64,000 nucleotides of DNA from CAVVYV01 sp963818205 (GTDB taxonomy: Bacteria > Actinomycetota > Thermoleophilia > Solirubrobacterales > 70-9), in NCBI GenBank assembly GCA_963818205.1, contig CAWFRG010000003.1, positions 57,894-121,893 of the forward strand, in the 5' to 3' direction. Positions 35,423 to 44,473 of this stretch are shown here, in pieces; within the stretch, counting starts at the first letter, position 1; each line of letters opens with the position of its first letter. The notes under the pieces are model-generated. The model was not told where the DNA came from, ran no database searches, and worked only from the letters and a program-made list of their open reading frames with translations. Both the position numbers and the translations under genes were made by a program.

Positions 35423-36208
35423 TCAGGGAGGGCTGCGCGAACGAACTCGAGGTCGGCCCGGAGGTCATCGGCGCCCCCGGGCGTCTCGACAACTACCGGA
35501 GGCCCGGCTGCGGCGATCATCTCCCGCAGGGCCTCCGCCCCGATCTCGCCCTTGCCGAGGTTGGCGTGGCGGTCGGCGCCCGTCCCCGGCGGATCCCGGG
35601 AGTCGTTCGCGTGCAGGAGGTCGATCCGGCCGACGATCGCCAGCACCCGCTCGACCGCGTCGGAGAGTTCCTCGCCGGCGGCATGGGCGTGGCAGGTGTC
35701 GAAGCAGAAGCCGAGCTCGATCCCCGAGCTCGCCTGCCGAGATCGCCTCCCAGAGGCGGGCGAGGGCGTCGAAGCGGCGGGCGACGGCGTTCTCGCCGCC
35801 GGCGGTGTTCTCGATCAGCAGCGTCACCTCCGACTCGAGCATCTCCAGCGTGCGCACCCAGCGGCCGACGCCCTCCGCGATCCCGTCCTCGGCGTGGCCG
35901 GGGTGGACGACCACCGCCTCCGCGCCGACCTCGGCGGCGGCATCGCAGGTCTGCTGGAGGATCTTGCGCGAGCCGTAGCGGACGTTGTTGCGCGGCGAGC
36001 AGACGTTGATCAGGTACGGAGCGTGGACGTAGAGCGGGACCGTCGAGCGCCGCAGCTCCGGCCGCGTCCTTCGCGGGGCGGCGGCTTCCGCCAGCCCTGC
36101 GGGATCGGAGAGGAAGATCTGGACGCAGTCGGCACCCACCGCCCGAGCCTCCTCGAGGGGCCGTTCGGGGGCGACGTGGGCCCCGACGATCAGGTTCTGA
36201 GCTGCCAT
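35423..36208 (-). CDS. nfo: endonuclease IV / AP endonuclease (frameshifted)
   Basis: A TIM-barrel protein rebuilt from two frames: MAAQNLIVGAHVAPERPLEE, YVHAPYLINVCSPRNNVRYG, AEAVVVHPGHAEDGIAEGVG and VTLLIENTAGGENAVARRFD, then after a shift near 35735 LGFCFDTCHAHAAGEELSDA, then RIDLLHANDSRDPPGTGADR, HANLGKGEIG and VVVETPGG. These are the zinc ligands of endonuclease IV (H, H, E, D, H, H, D, H, E). It cleaves at abasic sites in DNA repair. The C-terminus (ADLEFVRAAL) is followed by frame-dependent stops; the one at 35423 gives the normal length, though a frame reaching 35274 is possible. Confidence 0.85.
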
Positions 36209-36288
36209 TCAGGGGAGAACAGTCGCAGAGAGGCGCCTGCGCAAGAGATGGATCAATTTTGGAGACCCAGGGTCGAGACAGGAGGTAA

Positions 36289-36306
36289 GTGAACGTCCCT
36301 GTTCAC
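36289..36306. promoter_or_regulatory. inverted repeat GTGAAC-N6-GTTCAC upstream of the beta-helix gene
   Basis: A perfect 6-bp dyad with a 6-bp spacer in the 152-bp gap between the divergent nfo and beta-helix genes. The geometry resembles a Crp/Fnr-type operator, and a Crp/Fnr regulator is encoded at 14.7 kb, but the match to a known consensus is partial. Confidence 0.35.
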
Positions 36307-36360
36307 AAATCGCCATTTTTGATTAGATTCCCGCCCTCGGAAGGAGGGAGGCAAGCCAGG

Positions 36361-38261
36361 ATGGGAACACGTCGTCGCGGGATGATTGTCTTGGCGGTCG
36401 CAACGGCCGCCATCGCGATCCTGTTCACGGCTGTCGCCTGGGCCCACATCGAGCGCGCCTCCTACTGGCCCGACCCGGCCGGCGAGACCGTGGACGGGGT
36501 GCAGGCCGGAGGTCAGGTTCCCGAGATCCGCAGCCTGTTCTCGGCCCTGAAGGAGAAGCTGCCCGGCACCACCCGGGTGGTGTGCCAGGGCGAGGACGGC
36601 GAGCAGTCGCTCAGCCGCCTCGATGCAGTCGATTGAAGCGGGCGCTCGACGAGGGCTACGTCATCCGGCCCTCCGAGGGCCCGGTCGGAGGTGAAGAGGG
36701 GCGAGGCGGAGCGGGTCCGAGCCTTCAACCGGCGGCTCGCGAAGCGAGTGCGACTACGACTCGATCCAGGAGGCGGTCAACGACTCGGGCAACAACGACC
36801 GGGTGGTGATCATGCCCGGCGTCTACACGGAGCCGAACTCCCGCGCCCAGCCGACCAACGACCCGGCGTGCGCGGATCTGGTGGAGACCAACGACGAGGG
36901 GCAGACCGGCGCCGTCTCCTACCGCTACCAGTTCGCCTGCCCGAACGACCAGAACCTGATCGCGGTGCTCGGGCGCGAGCCGGAACGGCACGACCGCCGC
37001 AGCCGCCGCTCGCTCGACCGCCATGGCATCCCTGACGCTCGGCCCCTGCATCCGCTGCAACCTGCAGATGGAGGGCTCCGGCGTCAGCCCCGACGACGTC
37101 GTCGTCGACGTCGGGCGACGTCAGCAGTCCGGCAACGGCGGGCCCGGCCGAACCCGGTCAAGGACGTCGGCATCCGAGCCGACCGCGCCGACGGCTTCGT
37201 CGCTCCGCAACATCACGGTCCGCCACGCCGAGGAGCACGGGATCTACGTCGCTCGAGACCGACGGCTACCTGCTCGACCGGTTCAAGGCCTTCTACAACG
37301 AGGAGTACGGCGTCCTCACCTTCGTCGCCGATCACGGCCTGATGCCAGAACTGCGACGCGGCCGGCAGCGGCGACTCCGGGCTCTACCCCGGGCGCCGGC
37401 GCCGACACCGGGCGAGCAGACGATCGAGGCCGACCCAGCGCCGCTACAGCCAGGAGATCCGCTTCTGCGACATGCACCACAACGCGGCCGGCTACTCCGG
37501 GACCGACGGCGAACGCGGTCCACGTCCACCACAACGACTTCTACGACAACGCGAACGGCTTCACCACCGACGTCTTCACCGCCGCCCGGTCACCCCGGCT
37601 TCCCCCAGGACTCCGACCTGATCGAGGACAACGAGTTCTACTCGAACAACTTCAACCCCTACCTGCCCACTGCGGCCCCGGCGAGACCAGGTCCGAACGG
37701 GCCGGACCAGGGTGCTCCGACGTCACGCCGACGGTGCCGGCGGTCGGCACCGGGCATGTGGATCGCCGGCGGCAACAACAACACGATCCGGAACAACTAC
37801 TTCTAGGACAACTGGCGCCGCGGAGCGATGCTGTTCGCGGTTCCCGACTTCTTCGTCTGCGGCCGGATCCGGCGCGATCCACGCTGCCCCGGTTGCGATC
37901 CCCTCCGAGCCGTCTCGACCTCCTACCGGAACCGCTACCACGACAACATGATGGGCCAGCGCGCCCGACGGCAAGCGCGCAACCCGAACGGCGTCGGACT
38001 TCTGGTGGGACCAGGGGGCTGGTCGTCGACCCGAGCAACAGCGGCAACTGCTGGTTCGACAACACGGGCACGCGACGGCACCGCCGCCAGCGTCACCGGG
38101 CTCCCCTCGCCGAGCGGCACCCGCCGGACAACCTGCCCTCGGACTGCGACGACAGCCCGCTCCCGGGCGCGCTTCACGACCAGGTGGCGGAGCTGCTCGG
38201 GTGCTCTCGGGGGACTCCGAGCTGCCCCTGGTTCACGACGCCGCCCAAGCCGAGTCCGTAG
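36361..38261 (+). CDS. secreted right-handed parallel beta-helix protein (many frameshifts and an in-frame TAG)
   Basis: A strong ribosome-binding site (GGAAGGAGGGAGG) precedes the ATG. MGTRRRGMIVLAVATAAIAI with LFTAVAWAH is a signal peptide. Joined across at least ten +1 shifts, the protein reads CDYDSIQEAVNDSGNNDRVV, IMPGVYTEPNSRAQPTNDPA, LGPCIRCNLQMEGSGVSPDD, KDVGIRADRADGFV, DRFKAFYNEEYGVLTFVADH, QEIRFCDMHHNAAGYSGTDG, VHVHHNDFYDNANGFTTDVF and DLIEDNEFYSNNFNPYL: repeated coils of a NosD-like beta-helix. At 37804 NNYF is followed by TAG where DNWRRGAMLFAVP continues; Trp (TGG) would be expected. The end is CPWFTTPPKPSP. Probably about 620 residues and exported; substrate unknown. Confidence 0.75.
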
Positions 38262-38290
38262 TGCCAGTCAGAGGAAGGTGGCGCGCCGCC

Positions 38291-38653
38291 ATGGCCACCA
38301 TGGCGATCGGCCTTGCGCGCGATCGCGTCCGGCTGCGGGTCGGACTCGTCAACCCAGCCGGAGCTCGGCGTCGGGCCCAACGTCGGCGCCCCGATCAACC
38401 TCGCCGACTGCACGGACTGGAACCAGGCGGGCGTCGCGGAGCGACTGGGGACGATCAATCAGCTCGAGAACTTCGCCGGGGGCCCGGTGGTCGGCGGCAG
38501 CGGCGAGCGATCCGTCCGGGACCGGCGCCGTCCTGGACGACGACCAGGCCTATGACCTGCTCGACGAGCTACTGCGAGCCGGAGCTCGCCCGGGGATTCA
38601 AGCTCTACAAGATCTACGTGCGCGCCGCGGCCTTCTCGGGACAGGCGCAGTAG
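38291..38653 (+). CDS. small lipoprotein-like exported protein (frameshifted)
   Basis: The pieces join as MATMAIGLA-AIASGCGSDSSTQPELGVGP, then NVGAPINLADCTDWNQAGVA, ERLGTINQLENFAGGPV, then after another shift DDDQAYDLLD and SYCEPELARGFKLYKIYVRA, ending AAAFSGQAQ. The hydrophobic start followed by SGC suggests a lipobox, although the -3 residue is Ala rather than Leu. The ribosome-binding site AGAGGAAGG lies 12 nt before the ATG; a GTG at 38261, overlapping the preceding stop, is an alternative. The two later cysteines could form a disulfide. I do not recognise the family. It follows the beta-helix gene directly and is probably cotranscribed. Confidence 0.55.
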   Translation: MATMAIGLARDRVRLRVGLVNPAGARRRAQRRRPDQPRRLHGLEPGGRRGATGDDQSARELRRGPGGRRQRRAIRPGPAPSWTTTRPMTCSTSYCEPELARGFKLYKIYVRAAAFSGQAQ

Positions 38654-38662
38654 CGCCAGGAG

Positions 38663-38735
38663 TGGCGAGGGCCAGAATCGAACTGGCGACACCACGATTT
38701 TCAGTCGTGTGCTCTACCAACTGAGCTACCTCGCC
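38663..38735 (-). tRNA. tRNA-Phe (GAA)
   Basis: A 73-nt cloverleaf on the minus strand. The acceptor stem is GGCGAGG/CCTCGCC with discriminator A. The D-arm is GCTC..GAGC, the anticodon arm ACGAC-TGAAAAT-CGTGG has anticodon GAA, and the T-arm is CCAG-TTCGATT-CTGG. CCA is not encoded. It is intact although the neighbouring protein genes are frameshifted. Confidence 0.95.
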
Positions 38736-38766
38736 GGGGCGCAAAGGCTAGCGGCGGGTGGAGCGT

Positions 38767-39300
38767 CTAGCGAGGGTGTCGTCGGCGGCCTCGGTGCGCG
38801 CGGCGCGAGCCCTCCTCGACCACCGCGGACGAGAGCGCGGCCTTGACCGCCTCCTCGGCGTCTCCGCCTCGACGATCCCGAGGTCGGTGCCGGCGCGGTT
38901 GCGAAGCACCCAGCTCTCGAGCGCGACCACCGGCCGCCCGAGCTTGCGGGCGAAGGCGATCTCCGAGAGCGTTCCCCACTCGCCGCCGACCGCGATCACC
39001 GCGTCGCCGGAGGCGACCACGGCGAGGTTGCGGGCGTGGCCGATGCCGGTGGCGACCGCGTGGGTGACGTGCTCGTTGGCGTCGCGCGGGATCGAGCGTC
39101 GGGAGGACGCCGATCACGGTCGCCGCCCGCCTCGGCGGCGCCCCGCGAGGCGGCCTCCATCACCCCGGTGAGCCCGCCGCAGACCAGCACCGCGCCCGCC
39201 TCGGCGATCCCGCGGCCGACCTGCTCGGCGTCGCGCGAGCAGCTCCGGCTCGCCCTCGGACGGCTCCGATCACCGAGATCTGGACCCGCTGGCGGCTCAC
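38767..39300 (-). CDS. LOG-like / TIGR00725 family nucleotide-binding protein (frameshifted)
   Basis: A Rossmann-like protein of about 177 residues rebuilt from three frames: VSRQRVQISVIGA at the GTG start, VLVCGGLTGVMEAASRGAAE, TVIGVLP, then VVASGDAVIAVGGEWGTLSE with IAFARKLGRPVVALESWVLR, ending about VKAALSSAVVEEGS. GGxxGVMEAA and GGEWGTLSE are the phosphate-binding PGGxGT-like motifs of the lysine-decarboxylase-fold (LOG) superfamily. Members include cytokinin-activating phosphoribohydrolases; this short subfamily is uncharacterised. The GTG at 39300 overlaps the helicase stop (GTGA), so it is coupled to that gene. Confidence 0.75.
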
Positions 39301-41500
39301 GCAGCGCCTTCGCCCGGCCCTCGGTCGAGCATCCGGCCCATCAGCTCCAGCGCCCCGCCCTTGTGGAGGTGCTCGTTGAGGTTGCCGCACTTCGGGCTCT
39401 GCACGCAGGAGGGGCAGCCGTCGTCGCAGGGGCACTCGCGGATCAGCCGGTCGGCGTCGCCGACGAGGCGCTCGAACTCCTCGTAGCCGCGCTGGGTGAT
39501 CCCGACCCCGCCGGGGTGGCCGTCGTAGATGAAGATCGTCGGCTGCGCCGGTCTGGTGGTGGATGTTGGTCGAGAGCCCGCCGATGTCCCAGCGGTCGCA
39601 CATCGCGATCAGCGGCAGCACCGCGATCTGGCCGTGCTCGGAGGCGTGGAGGGCGCCGAGCAGGACCTCGCTCGGCAGCGCCGCCGCCATCCGCTCGCCG
39701 ATCACGTACCAGAGCGCCTGGGTGACGAAGTCCTGCTCGGGCAGGTCGAGCGAGACGATGTCGAGCACCTCGTTGTCGCCGAGCCGCTTGCGCTGGTAGG
39801 CGATCACCTGCTCGGAGACCGAGACCGCGCCGAAGCTGAGCTCCACTCCGAGCGCACGGCGCTGGTCGTCCGCACCTCCTCGATGTAGACCTCGGTCTCC
39901 TTCTTCACCTGGGTGTAGTAGTCGCCGTCGAACGGCTTCACCATCGCCCGCCGCGAGCGCAGGTCGAGCTCGGCGACCTCGTAGGAGCGCCCCAGGTGGA
40001 GGTAGACGGCGCCGGGGTGGATCGGTCGAGAAGGCGCGCTGAGCCTCGACGTGGCCGAGCATCTCCCCGGAGCTCGAGTCGACGACGGCGATGCTGTCGG
40101 CGGAGGCCGAGCGCAGCGAGATCCGCCCGGCGACGAAGTCGCCGCTCCGGGTCAGGTAGCGCTCGCCGCGGGCCCGCCGCAGCTCGCCCATCGTCACCAG
40201 GCGCTCGGCGCCGTCGCGCCAGCCCTCGCCGAGGATCTCGTCGTCGTCGGGGCCGAGCGGCGCCTCGTAGGCGGCGGCGACCAGGTGCTGCATCTGGATC
40301 TGCTCGGAGCGGTGGTCGAGGATCGCCGCCTCGACCGGCCGCGCCAGGAACTCGTCGGGGTGGCGGCAGAAGAACTGGTCGAGCGCGTCCTCGCCGGCGA
40401 CGTAGACGGCGAGGCCGCGGCGGCGGCGCCCGGCCCGCCCCCACATCTGGCGGAGGCTGGCGACCGTGCCGGGGAAGTTGACGCAGATCGCCGCGTCGAG
40501 CTCGCCGACGTCGATCCCGAGCTCGAGCGCGTCGGTCGCCGCCACCGCCAGCAGCTCTCCGCTGGCGAGCTGCGCCTCGATCTCCCGCCGCTGCTGGGGC
40601 GTGTAGCCGGCGCGGTAGGGGGCGATCCGCTCGGCGAGGTCGCCGTGGCCCTCCTCGGCCAGCTTGATCGAGGCGAAGCGGTTGATCAGCTCGATCCCGC
40701 GCCGGCTGCGCATGAAGCAGATCGTCCGCACCCCGCGCTGGACCAGCTCGCAGAGCAGGTCGGCGGCCTCCGACACCGGCGAGCGCCTGGTCTGGGTGCG
40801 CTGCTCGATCACCGGCGGGTTCCAGATCGCGATCTCGCGCCCGGCCCTGGGGGCGCCGTCGTCGTCGAGCAGGGCGAAGTCGAGGCCGGTGAGCCGCTGC
40901 GCGAGCTCGTCGGGGTTGGCGATCGTCGCCGAGGCGAGCACGAAGCGGGGCTCGGCGTTGTAGAGGCGCGCGATCCGCCGCAGCCGGCGCAGCACGTTGG
41001 CGACGTGCGAGCCGAAGACGCCGCGGTAGGTGTGGGCCTCGTCGACCACCACCCAGCCGAGGTTGGAGAGGAAGTCGCCCCAGCGCTTGTGGTGGGGGAG
41101 GACGCCGACGTTGAGCATGTCGGGGTTGGTGAGCACGAGGTTGGCGCGGCGGCGGATCGCGGGGCGCTCCTCCCGGGGAGTGTCGCCGTCGTAGATCGCC
41201 TCGCGGAGCCCCGGCGGGCGCAGCTCGCGCCAGCTTCCGGGCCTGGTCCTGGGCGAGCGCCTTGGTCGGGTAGAGGTAGATCGCCCGCCGCTTCGGCTCG
41301 TGGGCGATCCCGTCGAGCACCGGCAGGTTGAAGGAGAGCGACTTCCCCGAGGCGGTGCCGCTGGTCAGGATCAGGTCCGAGCGCTTCGCCGTCTCGTAGG
41401 CGGCGGCCTGGTGGGAGTAGAGCGAGTCGATTCCGTTCGCCGCAAGCGCCGCCGCCAGCTCGGGATGAAGCGAGCCCGGCAGCTCCTCGAGCTTCGCCAT
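39297..41500 (-). CDS. DEAD/DEAH-box helicase with DUF1998 and C-terminal zinc motif (MrfA/YprA-like, frameshifted)
   Basis: A superfamily 2 helicase of about 730 residues with several +1 shifts (near 41235, 40025, 39865, 39550). Motifs: SHQAAAYETAKRSDLILTSG with TASGKSLSFNLP (Walker A), YPTKALAQDQARKLA, WVVVDEAHTYRGVFGSHVAN (DEAH), RFVLASATIANPDE, TICFMRSRRGIELINRFASI, ATDALELGIDVGELDAAICV and GTVASLRQMWGRAGRRRRGL. The DUF1998-type C-terminus ends CPCDDGCPSCVQSPKCGNLN, four Zn-binding cysteines. The family works in DNA repair (MrfAB in Bacillus removes mitomycin adducts). The ATG at 41500 is chosen; the longer open frame to 41635 translates the palindromic repeat. Confidence 0.87.
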
Positions 41501-41585
41501 GCTCGCCGGCTCGGCGCTCTCCGCGACCAGCCGCCCGTCCTCGCGGCCGGGGCCGAGCGCCGGCTCCCAGGCCCCACCGGCCGTC

Positions 41586-41623
41586 GATGCGAGGGGGCTC
41601 CGCAAGGAGCCACCCGTTTCATG
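41586..41623. repeat. dispersed palindromic repeat, copy C (inverted)
   Basis: On the minus strand: CATGAAACGGGTGGCTCC, TTGC, GGAGCCCCCTCGCATC. Both arms match copies A and B. It lies between the folP stop and the helicase gene, and where it is translated it supplies the spurious residues HETGGSLRSPLAS. Confidence 0.7.
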
Positions 41624-41627
41624 CTGG

Positions 41628-42502
41628 CTAGCCATCGGTCACCTCCGCCCGCTCGGGTGAGCGGATCGCGCCCGCGATCCGCAGCGCCTGGAGGGCGCTC
41701 TCGTCATGGAGCCGGAGCAGATCCGCGCCTCCGGCGACCGCCAAGCGCGGTGGCGGCGGCGGTCGCCCACTCGCGCCGCTCCGCCGGAAGCCGGTTCTCC
41801 CAGGATCCCGCCAGCACCGCGCCGAGGAAGTCCTTGCGAGAGAGCGAGACGAACAGCGGGCCGGCCGAGCTCGCGCAGCTCGCCCAGCCGCCGGAGGATC
41901 TCGAGGTCGTCGGCGACCGAGAGGTCGAAGTCGAGGCCGGGGTCGAGGACGATCTGCTCCTCGGCGACGCCGCGCCCCAGCGCCGCCTCGAGCCGCTCGG
42001 AGAACCAGCGCTTCAGGTGCTCGACGGGATCGTCGTGGTGCGCGCGGCGCCGCGGTCCTCTCGCGGCGGTCCCTCGATCTGCATGATCACCAGCCCGCAG
42101 CCGCTCTCCGCCGCGAGCTCGAAGAGCGCCGGGTCGGCGCGCGCCGCTGATGTCGTTGATCGCCACCGCGCCGGCGGTCAGGGCGTCGGCGGCGACCCCG
42201 GGCGAGAAGGTGTCGGCGGAGATCGGGAGCTCGGTCGCCTCGGCGAGCCCCTCGATCGCCGGCACCAGCCGCTCGGCCTCCTCGGCGGCGGGCACCGGCG
42301 GCCCGCTGCGCGCCGCGACCGCGCCGACGTCGAGCAGGTCGAACCCGGCCTCCGCGAGCGCGAGTCCGTCGGCCACCGCCCGCTCCGGGGTGGTGCTCCG
42401 GGCACCCTCGAAGAAGGAGTCCTCGGTGACGTTGACGATCCCGACCCCGAGCGGGCGCTCGAGCTCGAGCGTTCGGTCTGCAAGCTGCCAGCGTCCGGGC
42501 AC
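41628..42502 (-). CDS. folP: dihydropteroate synthase (frameshifted)
   Basis: A TIM-barrel enzyme of about 285 residues. It starts at GTG: MPGRWQLADRTLELERPLGV, then GIVNVTEDSFFEGARST (the NVTPDSF motif), GFDLLDVGAVAARSGPPVPA (diagnostic DxGxxxxRPG-like segment), ISADTFSPGVAADALTAGAV and AINDISG. After shifts it continues VEHLKRWFSERLEAALGRGV, EEQIVLDPGLDFDLSVADDL, LFVSLSRKDFLGAVLAGSWE and ADLLRLHDESALQALRIAGA. It joins p-aminobenzoate to the pterin pyrophosphate in folate synthesis. TACCGT lies 6 nt before the GTG. It is divergent from the HAD gene. Confidence 0.88.
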
Positions 42503-42508
42503 GTGTCA

Positions 42509-42532
42509 ACGGTAACCGCCCCCGGCTACGGT
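42509..42532. promoter_or_regulatory. back-to-back -10 boxes for folP (minus) and the HAD gene (plus)
   Basis: TACCGT on the minus strand (42514-42509) is 6 nt from the folP GTG. TACGGT on the plus strand (42527-42532) is 8 nt from the HAD GTG. The two promoters face away from each other across 12 bp. Confidence 0.4.
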
Positions 42533-42540
42533 TCGCGCCC

Positions 42541-43355
42541 GTGGCACTCCGCTGCGTCTACACCGACCTCGACGGGACCCTGCTCGGCCGCCACGGGCTC
42601 GCTCTTCCGCGACTCCGAGGGCGAGTTCTCGATGCTCCAGGCGCGGGCGCTCGAGGCGTGCCTACCGGGCGGGGGTGGAGGTGGTGATCAAGTCGGGTCG
42701 CCGGGAGGCCTCGGTGCTCGAGGACGCGAAGCTGATCGGCTCGACCTCCTACATATACGAGGTCGGCTGCGGGGTGGTGATCGACGGCGAGAAGACGGTC
42801 CTGGTCGGCGACGCCAAGGCCGAGGAGGGCAAGACGCTGGCGGAGACGATCGTCGATCAGGGGGTACCGGAGATGCTCTTCGACCACTTCGCCGGCCGGC
42901 TCGAATGGCACCGGCCCTGGCACCGCCAGCGCGAGCACTCCCTGCTCTTCCGCGGGAAGGTCGACACAGACGAGGCGAACCGCCTCCTCGCCGAAAGCGG
43001 CCACGGGGAGCTCCGCCTGATCGACAACGGCGCGATCTTCGCGCCGATGGAGGGGATCGACGGCCCGGCCCACGCCTACCACCTGCTGCCGGAGGCGGCG
43101 AGCAAGGCGAATGCGGTCGCCTTCCACATGCGCGCCCGGGGCTACGAGCGCGAGCAGTGCATCGCGATCGGCGACTCGGTCGAGGACCTGACCGTCTCCG
43201 AGGTGGTCGGCCGCTTCTTCGTCCCCGCCAACGGCCCCGAGCGCGACCCCGGCCTCCGCGAGGCGATCGCGCGCTACCCGAACGTCACCGTCACCGAGGG
43301 CAGGATGGGCGAGGGCGTCTACGAGGCGATCGTCTCCACCCTCGCCGGGGCCTAG
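42541..43355 (+). CDS. HAD-superfamily phosphatase, mannosyl-3-phosphoglycerate phosphatase/Cof-like (frameshifted)
   Basis: A HAD protein of about 270 residues in three frames: MALRCVYTDLDGTLLGRHG (motif I DLDGT), SLFRDSEGEFSMLQARALEA, then VEVVIKSGRREASVLEDAKL (motif II-like S/T-G-R), IYEVGCGVVIDGEKTVLVGD, EAASKANAVAFHMRARGYER (motif III Lys) and CIAIGDSVEDLTVSEVVGRF (motif IV GDSxxD). The cap insertion is of the C2 type. Relatives dephosphorylate sugar phosphates or phosphoglycerate esters; the substrate is not determined. The GTG at 42541 follows TACGGT by 8 nt. It ends 4 nt into the clpP stop on the other strand. Confidence 0.82.
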
Positions 43356-43975
43356 CCGCCGTTCGCCGCGAAGCCGGTGGGGGTGCGCTCCAGCTCCCGC
43401 TGCTCGATCACACTGTCGATCAGCCCGTAGTCGGCCGCCTCCTCGGCGGTGAAGTAGCGGTCGCGCTCCATGTCCTCGTGGACCTTCTTCTGGGTCTGAC
43501 CGGTGTGCTTCGCGTAGATCTCGTCGAGGCGCTTGCGGAGGGCGAGTGTCTCCTTGGCGTGGATCTCGATGTCCGCCGCCACCCCCTCGAATCCGCCGGA
43601 GGGCTGGTGGATCAGGATCCGCGAATTGGGCAGCGCCATCCGCTTGCCCTTGGCGCCGCCCGCGAGCAGCAGTGCTCCCATCGACATCGCGACGCCGTAA
43701 CAGATGGTCCGCACGTCGGGGCGGACGAACTGCATCGCGTCGTAGATCGCGAGCCCCGCGTAGACGACGCCGCCGGGTGAGTTGATGTAGAGGGAGATGT
43801 CCTTGTCGGGGTCCTCGGACTCCAGGTGGATGATCTGGGCGACGATCAGGTTGGCGACCTGGTCGTCGATCGGCTGGCCGAGGAAGATCACCCGCTCGCT
43901 CAGCATCCGGGAGTAGATGTCGAAGGAGCGCTCGCCACGGGCGCTCTGCTCTATGACCATCGGGACCAGCGGCAT
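43352..43975 (-). CDS. clpP: ATP-dependent Clp protease proteolytic subunit
   Basis: A 207-residue ClpP beginning MPLVPMVIEQSARGERSFDI, then YSRMLSERVIFLGQPIDDQV and DISLYINSPGGVVYAGLAIY. The catalytic Ser is in CYGVAMSMGALLLAGGAKGK, the His in RILIHQPSGGFEG and the Asp in the following helix region. A ribosome-binding site (GGAGGT) lies just before the ATG. The longer frame upstream is non-coding shadow over the AHSA1 gene. ClpP degrades proteins with ClpX or ClpC in the cytosol. Actinobacteria usually carry two clpP genes; the second and clpX are not adjacent here. The gene is divergent from AHSA1-arsR. Confidence 0.95.
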   Translation of the reverse strand: MPLVPMVIEQSARGERSFDIYSRMLSERVIFLGQPIDDQVANLIVAQIIHLESEDPDKDISLYINSPGGVVYAGLAIYDAMQFVRPDVRTICYGVAMSMGALLLAGGAKGKRMALPNSRILIHQPSGGFEGVAADIEIHAKETLALRKRLDEIYAKHTGQTQKKVHEDMERDRYFTAEEAADYGLIDSVIEQRELERTPTGFAANGG

Positions 43976-43996
43976 CGAGACCTCCTGTTCAGTAGC

Positions 43997-44012
43997 GCAA
44001 CCTTTTGGTTGC
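43997..44012. promoter_or_regulatory. ArsR-type operator 1 (GCAACC-N4-GGTTGC)
   Basis: A perfect 6-bp dyad GCAACC-TTTT-GGTTGC, 21 bp upstream of the clpP start and 38 bp centre-to-centre from an identical dyad at 44035. Its position between divergent genes and next to an arsR-like gene suggests autoregulation. Confidence 0.6.
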
Positions 44013-44034
44013 GTATGGAGATACGGTAGCATGA

Positions 44035-44050
44035 GCAACCATGCGGTTGC
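44035..44050. promoter_or_regulatory. ArsR-type operator 2 containing the AHSA1 start codon
   Basis: GCAACC-ATGC-GGTTGC; the spacer's ATG is the likely start codon of the AHSA1 gene. TAGCAT lies 8 nt before that ATG, so repressor binding would cover the transcription start and the first codons. Confidence 0.6.
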
Positions 44051-44462
44051 GAGACGAGCCCGGCAATGATGTCGCTCCCTGGGTCGAGCGCGAGACCGCT
44101 GATCGAGGCGACCCCCGAGGAGGTCTGGGAGGCGATCACCGACGAGGACCGGCTCGAGGAGTGGATCGCGGAAGAGGTCGAGCTCGATCCGGTCGAGGGC
44201 GGCGACGCCAGCTTCCGCTCCGGAGGACGGCGAGCGCTCCGGGACCGTGCAGACGGTCGAGGAGGAAGAGCGCTTCGCCTTCACCTGGGCCCGCCCGGGC
44301 GAGGGCGAGAGCCTTGTCGAGTTCACGATCGAGGCGGTGCCCGCCGGCACCCGGCTGACCGTGGTCGAGACCCCAATCGGGCCCACCGCGGTCGCCGCGG
44401 GAGGTTGGCGGCCCCGTCTCGCCCGGCTGCGCGGATCGCTGGCGCTCGCGCCGGTCGCCTGA
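44041..44462 (+). CDS. AHSA1/SRPBCC domain protein paired with the ArsR regulator (frameshifted)
   Basis: About 139 residues. With one G removed near 44097 the protein reads MRLRDEPGNDVAPWVERET-LIEATPEEVWEAITDEDRL, then EEWIAEEVELDPVEGGDASF. A second shift near 44222 leads to QTVEEEERFAFTWARPGEGE, FTIEAVPAGTRLTVVETPIG and WRPRLARLRGSLAL. This is the Activator-of-Hsp90-like SRPBCC fold that in Actinobacteria very often accompanies a small ArsR repressor. The ligand is unknown. An alternative ATG at 44066 avoids the first shift but loses the normal N-terminus. It overlaps the operator and is followed 12 bp later by arsR. Confidence 0.78.
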
Positions 44463-44473
44463 GCCCGACGACC

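Noticed and set aside
41501..41635. A 45-residue N-terminal extension of the DUF1998-type helicase
   Set aside because: It translates the palindromic repeat copy C and the folP stop region; the family N-terminus fits the ATG at 41500.
35423..43355. Programmed +1 recoding as the cause of the frameshifts
   Set aside because: No common slippery motif or stop codon context is seen, and the shift density in the beta-helix gene is far too high; consensus error or decay is simpler.
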